This document shows positions 57,970-64,000 of a stretch of 64,000 nucleotides of DNA, one piece after another. A program made the position numbers and the translations under genes. The stretch lies in contig NW_024466004.1 of the NCBI RefSeq assembly GCF_017591425.1, positions 36,024,501 to 36,088,500 on the forward strand, read 5' to 3'. The stretch is from Ochotona curzoniae (taxonomy: Eukaryota; Chordata; Mammalia; Lagomorpha; Ochotonidae). Below the pieces are notes generated by a model. It saw only the letters and a program-made list of their open reading frames with translations, made no database searches and was not told the DNA's origin. Position 1 is the first letter of the stretch. The number at the start of each line of letters is the position of its first letter.

Positions 57970-60620
57970 AGTCAGATTATAAACCTCTCCATTTATACAT
58001 TCTCACATCGAAGTGTGGTTGTGTTCCTTTCAGGGGAGTCATAGTGTCTTTCTTACTCATGTTTTCTCATATTTTCATGTTATTTCTATGCTTATTTTTA
58101 GGCATTTGTAGAAACATTTGTTGTTGTCTTCCTCTGACAGCTTTTACCTTTGAAGTATGCCTCTGGCTTAGTGGAGTGTCTGCCCCTTCATGGGATATGC
58201 AGAGGTGCATGCAAAGTGTGGACAGGGAGCTCCAGACACTGTTCAAGGGTAGGTCAAGAGTCCAGGGTGACACCCAAGTTGAGTGTATCAAAGTGTGTTA
58301 AATCTATATCATCAGCAAAGGGGAGGATGTGAATACATAAACTGGTGTGATCACATAGACAAGCCCCTCTCTGTTAGGGTGAACAAACCACCCATGGCAA
58401 GCCCACAATGCCTAAGCACCACACCCATGCAGACACATGGACTGCACAAAGGATCTGTGTGTGCTCAGTGTGAGCACAAAACTCTAAGCCTCTGATGTCA
58501 GACACAGTGATTGCTTAAAAACCCAGCCACACCTTATCACACACCCTATAATATAGCCACAGGATTCCACAATTACAGGGCACAGGTCTCTCATTGTCAT
58601 AGGAAGTAAGGTAAGCACTGTCAACCCTACAAACATCCACAGAAAGAGCCGTGGCATTCCCAGAGTTAGTGGCTGAATCCACAGATATTGGTTGGTGCTC
58701 ACCTTTTTCAAGTGTGGGCACCTTGATAGCATGAAAGGAGGTGAGCACTGGACAAGTCTATGTGAGCTCGTTGGCCCTACCAACTCTCTAGGCCAGACAT
58801 AAAGTTAATGCAGACTGTGGATTTATCCCTCTAATAATATCCACAAGTTGTATGTGGGCCACAGTAGCCTCTACTTGTCCTATTAAGCTAACATTTCCTC
58901 CTTGTTAGCTGTACTTGCCTTGTTATCGCCTCCAGCTGCCAGGTGTGGACATGGCCAGTGATGGGACTCTGTTGCTGTATAATTGCACTGTCCCCACTGC
59001 TCCAAAGTGTCTCTCTTCCTTTTGTAGAATTTCTGCTGTAAACTTTTAACTGTCTTGAGCATGTTGCTCCTTTCCTTTCCTTTTTTTCCATTGTCTTCTT
59101 ATGGTCAGAATCTTCACATCTTTTCCCTATTCTGACATCTTGGATCTCTACAAAGAAACTTCCTTTGTGAAATATGAAGGACTGTTCTGAATATCAGACA
59201 CACTCTTTGTATCCTGTCTTCACCCAGGGCCTATGCTTCTCTCGCAGCCTACCCGAATGCAGAACTCTGATATTTTCTACTCTCTAGAAGCCAATCTATA
59301 ACCAATCTCCAGATAAATCTTCCTCAAATATTATTTACATAAAATTATTTGCTTGGACATCCTATTTTTTATTAACATAATTATTTATTACAAATAATGA
59401 TAATCCATGCTTTTTGTCCATATTATAAGAAATTATTTGGACTTAGACTTTTACTACTGTCACTGCTTATTTTTATGATACCCTGTGTCTGTCTTTCTTG
59501 GGTTTATTTTTATTTTGTTTGAGTAATTCTTCATACAATCTATAACGTGCAAATTTTCCAAATTCTTCCATATCTGCCATGAACTCTAAGGAAATTCCCC
59601 TTATTGCTGTGATTTTCAATTTACAATATGATGTGTCAGTGACTGGTGTAATTTTTTTAGCTAATTCTAGTTGGTATCCAATGTGGCCCTCTGAAAGCGA
59701 AGACTAATTTTTTTTTTTTTTTGCAAAGATACTTATAAAATTTCAGTTTGGTTTGTCTTTTCCAAATCTCTGGATGGCACATAAACTTTAATTCTAGCCT
59801 TCATGGCTCCTATGTTTTCATCAGCTCACTCCTTCTCTGACCTGTCCTTCAGTTGAGTGAATTCTGCTATCCTGTAGCTACCTGGTTTTATTTATTAGTT
59901 TCATTTTCTGGCTGTCATGTTCATTCTATACCACAGCAGGACTGCAGAGAGAAGGACTGTGGTGCCATTTGCTCTTTCATTTGAAGACCCTTATCTTTGG
60001 CATTCATATGCATAAGAACTTGGTATGTTGTGATGCTGTGACAACAGCTTACCCTCCTTCTGAATTGGAGGAATGTTCTTGAACCAAGCATGTGCACCTC
60101 CTATATCTTGTATGAGAACAGTTGGGTATTCTGTATCTGTGGGTTTCGCCTGGCCCCATTCAACCAACTCTGAGAATGGAACAGTCCCATGGTGTGAAGA
60201 GTAATATTCTGTTTTTTAAGTCTATAAGCCTTTTCATTTTTTTAATTTCAAAGCCTTTAACAATAATCTGAGCTTGTTCAGTTTGACTACATCTCAGCCT
60301 TAGCACTCAGCTTTAGAGAGCCACCTAAATTTCTTACTAAGAACATACAATTTTCTTCCTGAACTTGATATCACATTTGTATGTTCCCTTCTTAAGAAAG
60401 TATCTTCTTCTCTTTCTAATGGCCAAAAGTTAGAGTTAGGTTCCAATTTTGTTGTAAAAGTTATTTTCACTATTCTGGCCTTAGTGAATCACATTCTCTT
60501 CCAAATGAGTGATTATGGCAATTGCCATATTGAAAAATTTAATGATATTTTATCTAATAATTATTTACCTTTGTATCACATTTCATATTTCAGTATTTTG
60601 TTATACTTCAGTATTCTTTT
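57970..60620. other. Intronic stretch, possibly old antisense L1 5' region
   Basis: 58150-58900 has higher GC than its surroundings and no gene landmark. It could be an antisense old-L1 5' UTR, given the antisense L1 pieces on its left, but I cannot align it. 59080-60620 is T-rich with nothing certain. Open frames at 57777 and 58484 show no protein landmarks. Confidence 0.4.
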
Positions 60621-60624
60621 ATAA

Positions 60625-60790
60625 TCAATAGCTCCCATTTATTAAGTCCCTAATATGTGTCAGACACTGTGTTCAGCATTTTAAATTAATCGACACAGTT
60701 AGGTTCAAGAGCATGAGTGACGGCCCAATATTAGAGTCCACAGGATATAGGCAATTAATCCAGTTAACATATGCAGAAACTAGCTAGTTG
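60625..60790 (-). repeat. MIR SINE fragment
   Basis: Clear reverse-orientation MIR core: CATTTATTAAGTCCCTAATA, TGTGTCAGACACTGTGTTCA, GCATTTTAAATTAAT. Confidence 0.85.
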
Positions 60791-60861
60791 AAGGAATAAG
60801 AAGAAAAATGACTGCTTTTGATTAGCTGTTATTATATGTGTTAATTAGAACTTGTCATGTT

Positions 60862-60885
60862 GTCTATGGCCATGCCACCCTGAAC
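60862..60885 (+). pseudogene. 5S rRNA 5'-end-like fragment
   Basis: 24 bases, GTCTATGGCCATGCCACCCT then GAAC, match the start of mammalian 5S rRNA with two differences. Homology stops there. About 90 bases of unrelated sequence follow, ending in a short A run at 60975-60981. Confidence 0.55.
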
Positions 60886-61298
60886 AGGGGATAGGGGACA
60901 GAGGGTAGACTTGGAAGTATCACTAGATTCCTAAAACTGCATTGTAAAACACAGGAAATTTGTTCGCTTTGTATTAAAAAAAGAACTTACTCCAGAACTA
61001 TATCCTTTATTGACTGATTGAGTCTTACAATCCTCTATAAGATCCTAGATAAAATATAAATAGTTTCACTAAATTTTGACACATTCCTGTATTGAATTAA
61101 ATTTCTTAGAGTAGATTCCAATAATCGACTTAGAGCGACTTATTTCGTACACAAAAAGTAGAGGAACAATTACAGATAGGGAAAGTGAAAAAAATTGGGA
61201 AGACTAGAAATAATGAAAATCATATTATTTTAGAAATGTGTCTAGCATGAGCCTTAGAGAGCCAAATTAATCAATCGTGGGAAAAAAAAATGTACAAA

Positions 61299-61945
61299 GG
61301 GGCTGTGTCATAGCTCAACAAGCTAATCCTTTACCTTCAAATGCCATAATACCATACGGAAAACATTTTGTGCCCTAACTGCTTCAATGCTATCCAGCCT
61401 CCCGCACGTGGCCTGAGAAAGCAGTGTAAGATGTAAGGTGGCCCACCCACATGGGAGACCCGGAAGCAGCGTCTGGACCCTTGCTTTGCATTGGCTCAGT
61501 TCCCTTCATTGTGGCCATTTGGGGAGTGAATCAGAGGATGGAATATCATTCTCTCTGTCTTTCCTTCTCTCTATGAATCCGATTTTAAAGATTTATTTTT
61601 ATTATTTTGTTATTGGAAAGGCGGATGTACAGAGAGGAGAGACAGAGAGGAAGATCTTCCGTCCGATGATTCACTCCCCAAGTGAGCGCAACGGGTCGAT
61701 ACTATGCCGATCCGAAGCCAGGAGCCTCTTGCAGGTCTCCCACGCGGGTGCAGGTTCCCAAAGCTTTGGGCCATCCTCGACTGCTTTCCCAGGCCACAGG
61801 CAGGGAGCTGGAAGGGAAGTGGGGCTGCCGGGATTAGAACCGGCGCCCATATGGGATCCCGGGCGTGCAAGGCGAGGACCTTTAACCACTTGCGCCACCG
61901 CGCCGGGCCCTGAATCCGATTTTAAATAAAAGTAAACAAATCTTA
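61299..61945 (+). mobile_element. Old CSINE, split by a young one
   Basis: Head and body 61299-61588 (GGGCTGTGTCATAGCTCAAC, GTGGCCTGAGAAAGCAG, CCATTTGGGGAGTGAATCAG). The tail resumes after 61911 (GATTTTAAATAAAAGTAAAC, A tail). Confidence 0.9.
61589..61910 (-). mobile_element. Young full-length CSINE with TSD
   Basis: Reverse-complement young CSINE (ends CCACCGCGCCGGGCCC). Exact direct repeats TGAATCCGATTTTAA at 61574-61588 and 61911-61925. Confidence 0.97.
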
Positions 61946-62139
61946 AAAAAAAAAAAAATGCAAGTAGACAAGATCATTAAAGGAGTCACATTCAGAAGTC
62001 AACACTGAAGTATGTCTATGCTGCCAAAAGGCAATGATTTATCCAATCTTTGTCTTATGATTTAGCTTAAGTGGCCAGGCACTCAACAAAAAGGAAACAA
62101 GAAACCAGGTACATCTCACTTCCCTTGGATGAGGAAAGC

Positions 62140-62800
62140 AGCATAACACCACTCTTAAGAGCAGGCTGTGCATTCCTGGGTAATACAGACCCCCAAAACC
62201 TTGAATACACAGTATCAAAGAGATACCTGCACCACCACATTTATGGCAGCAGTGTTCAAAATAGTCAAAATTTGCAATCAGTCAAAGTGTCCATCATCAG
62301 ATGAAGATAAAAAAAATTACATACAATGAAATATTATTCAGCTACAAAAAACAATGAAACATATTCTGCCACGTACAGAAAAATCGACAAAACTGAAGGA
62401 AATGATGTTGTGCAAAATTAAGCTGGATATAGTAGGACAAATACCACATGTCTCTTTTATTACACTTCTACAGTTTTAGTGATCCATGACTACTGTAAAT
62501 GTACTATATATGAGTGAAATGGTCATTTTCCTATTTAATTGCTGTTTATAGTGGCTGTCTATATTAACACTACATAGGGTCTTTTTGCTTCGGACTTGTT
62601 AAACTTCTTAGTGAAATATGAAGTGTTTTTACTATAAAATGCTATCTCAAAAACTAACAAGAAATGAAAAGGAGAAAGAAGAATGTGAAAGCAAAAAGGG
62701 GAACAAAGCAGGGAGGAAATGACATTGTCATTAGGATTGCATCTACAAACTACACTGAATTTGTCAAGAACTAATTAAAGTTTTTTTTTTTTTTTTAACG
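62140..62800 (+). mobile_element. Old L1 3' end
   Basis: Degraded ORF2 tail (ACCACATTTATGGCAGCAGT, AAAGTGTCCATCATCAGATG, GAAATATTATTCAGCTAC, CAAATACCACATGTCTC), then 3' UTR to a T/A-rich end. Multiple stops. Confidence 0.8.
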
Positions 62801-63417
62801 AGCAAGGCTCTAGTGAAAACTCTAAGGCTTGTATACAATTCCCACCAACCATGCAATACTATATAATCTGTCTGAGTCTTTGTTTCATTGCAAATTTATC
62901 ATAATAATCCTAAGCATTAATACAGGTGAAGTGTCTCACAGAAAGCCATCAGGCATCTGGTACTGTAATTACTTCAATAGCTTCCTCCTAGAAAAACGTT
63001 AAGTGAACTCCTTAAAATCATGATGATAAAATAAATGACTTAACAGATGTGTTTGTCAAGTTAAATTTCACTCGATGGATCACTGAACTCAATAGATAAA
63101 GCAGGGAGGTTTTTTTTTTTTTTTAAAGAAATTCTGGTGCACTAGATATTATTTATGCGTATATATATATGTATACATGTGTATCATCACTTACAAAGAA
63201 TAAAGTGACACTAAAATTAGATTAAAAAAATAAGGAGTAAACTTGGTGTTTAAATAGCATGAAAATAAAATCAGTCCCATGATGCAGATTTCAAAAGGAT
63301 AGAAATTACATTATATTCACTAGAAAATCTAGTAATAGAACAATTTGCAATGTTTTAAATGGCTTCTGGACAAAAAGAAAAGGAAATTTATGACAGTGGA
63401 GAAACTTGACAACTTAC
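62801..63417. other. ME1 intron, nothing recognised
   Basis: AT-rich intron 3' of exon 63418-63493, with a (TA)n run at about 63160. Confidence 0.6.
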
Positions 63418-63493
63418 CTTGATGACATCTTCTGGCCATGCATTGAGAATTGAAGCAATGTGTCCTCGATCATGGATACTGATAAAGAGACCT
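63418..63493 (-). CDS. ME1: ME1 coding exon (residues ~121-146)
   Basis: Internal coding exon of cytosolic NADP-dependent malic enzyme, which decarboxylates malate to pyruvate and makes NADPH. Read on the minus strand, the 76 bases carry the last base of an Arg codon and then GLFISIHDRGHIASILNAW followed by PEDVIK, nearly identical to human ME1 as I remember it (differences T to S and V to I). The acceptor is a pyrimidine tract ending CTGCCAG; the donor after AAG is GTAAGT. It ends in phase 0 and joins the next exon (52748-52909) directly. The sequence matches ME1 better than the mitochondrial paralogues ME2 and ME3. The upstream exons, including the catalytic Tyr in the YTPTVG motif, lie beyond the right edge. 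Confidence 0.95.
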
Positions 63494-64000
63494 CTGGCAG
63501 GGAAAAACGGAGCAATTTTAATTTCCTTCAGATATGGCAAGCTAATATTTTTCATAGTTATTAAATATCATCAACTAGTGAAAGTAATGGCCCAAATAAA
63601 TGCTAAAAATTAAATTACTTTAAATAATATACTAGCATCCACAGTACAAGGATACTTCAAAAAATTTGTGAAAAAAGAATTATATATATATATATATAGG
63701 TGCAAGTGCTTTTGAAATTCTTAGATTGTTTCATAATACATATTTTCCATTTTTACATCTCTTATGAAGAGAGGTTTATCATTTTATGAAACATTTGAAA
63801 CTATTTTAAAATAAATCTTTATACAGAGAATTTGAATGGCATTCTTGAAGCCATTCACTGTTAATTTATAATCTTTCATTAAATAAGAAAATAAAATCAC
63901 TTCGAAAGCAACATGATTCATATACAAACAGGCATTTCTGACATTATCACAATGCAACAGGAAGCACGTGTGTTAAAGATGACGGCCTAACAGCTTTATG
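63494..64000. other. ME1 intron, 5' of the exon
   Basis: AT-rich intron with a (TA)9-10 run at 63681-63700. Nothing else recognised. Confidence 0.6.

Noticed and set aside
57777..58301. 174-codon plus-strand open frame
   Set aside because: It starts in SINE-derived sequence and has no recognisable domain; best explained by chance in mid-GC sequence.
61438..61929. 163-codon plus-strand open frame
   Set aside because: It runs through one CSINE and the complement of another. The same kind of frame recurs in every young CSINE.

Overview
This is a mammalian nuclear window, almost certainly from a lagomorph and more likely a pika (Ochotona) than a rabbit. It is crowded with the lagomorph-specific tRNA-derived C-repeat SINE (CSINE) and with L1 lineages that have G-rich 3' ends. 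The pika call is an inference from CSINE head sequences that differ from the rabbit consensus as I remember it.

The only functional gene I can support is ME1, the cytosolic NADP-dependent malic enzyme, on the minus strand. Three consecutive coding exons are present: 63418-63493, 52748-52909 and 42174-42277. They encode roughly residues 121-235 of the ~570-residue enzyme, including the [13 protein letters not shown] and GIPVGKL motifs. All three have canonical splice sites and joining phases. The introns between them are each about 10.5 kb. No further ME1 exon was recognised below 42174, so positions 1-42173 are read as one intron of more than 42 kb. The rest of the window is therefore intronic, apart from the three exons.

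Layout: 1-1367, 3' end of an L1 (ORF2 C-terminus with one in-frame stop, then 3' UTR). 2944-4992, a minus-strand TPM3 processed pseudogene. 5018-5460, an unidentified minus-strand remnant. 5673-6228, an antisense 3' fragment of a GC-rich retroelement called family B here. 6268-9322, CSINEs. 9949-11534, an ORF-less L1-like element with a 3' transduction and a 15-bp target-site duplication (TSD). 13884-14645, a young CSINE, a 5' U2 snRNA fragment with its own direct repeats, and antisense L1. 19623-21443, a second ORF-less L1-like element with a 14-bp TSD. 29556-34540, two family B copies, one inserted near the 5' end of the other with a 13-bp TSD. 36440-40510, L2, CSINEs and a rearranged L1. 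45560-51190, an old L1 split by a third family B relative that ends in an 86-bp tandem array. 53034-62800, mixed CSINE, MIR and L1 fragments, including a 5' 5S rRNA-like piece.

The most unusual signal is a set of protein-less retroelements. A GC-rich module with internal ~215-230 bp tandem duplications, resembling a monomeric L1 5' UTR, is joined without ORFs to two unrelated 3' bodies: an L1 3' UTR (9949 and 19623) and a degenerate ~67-bp repeat body with its own tail (29556). This recalls SVA/LAVA-type composite retrotransposons, but whether the family is already catalogued cannot be decided from the sequence alone.
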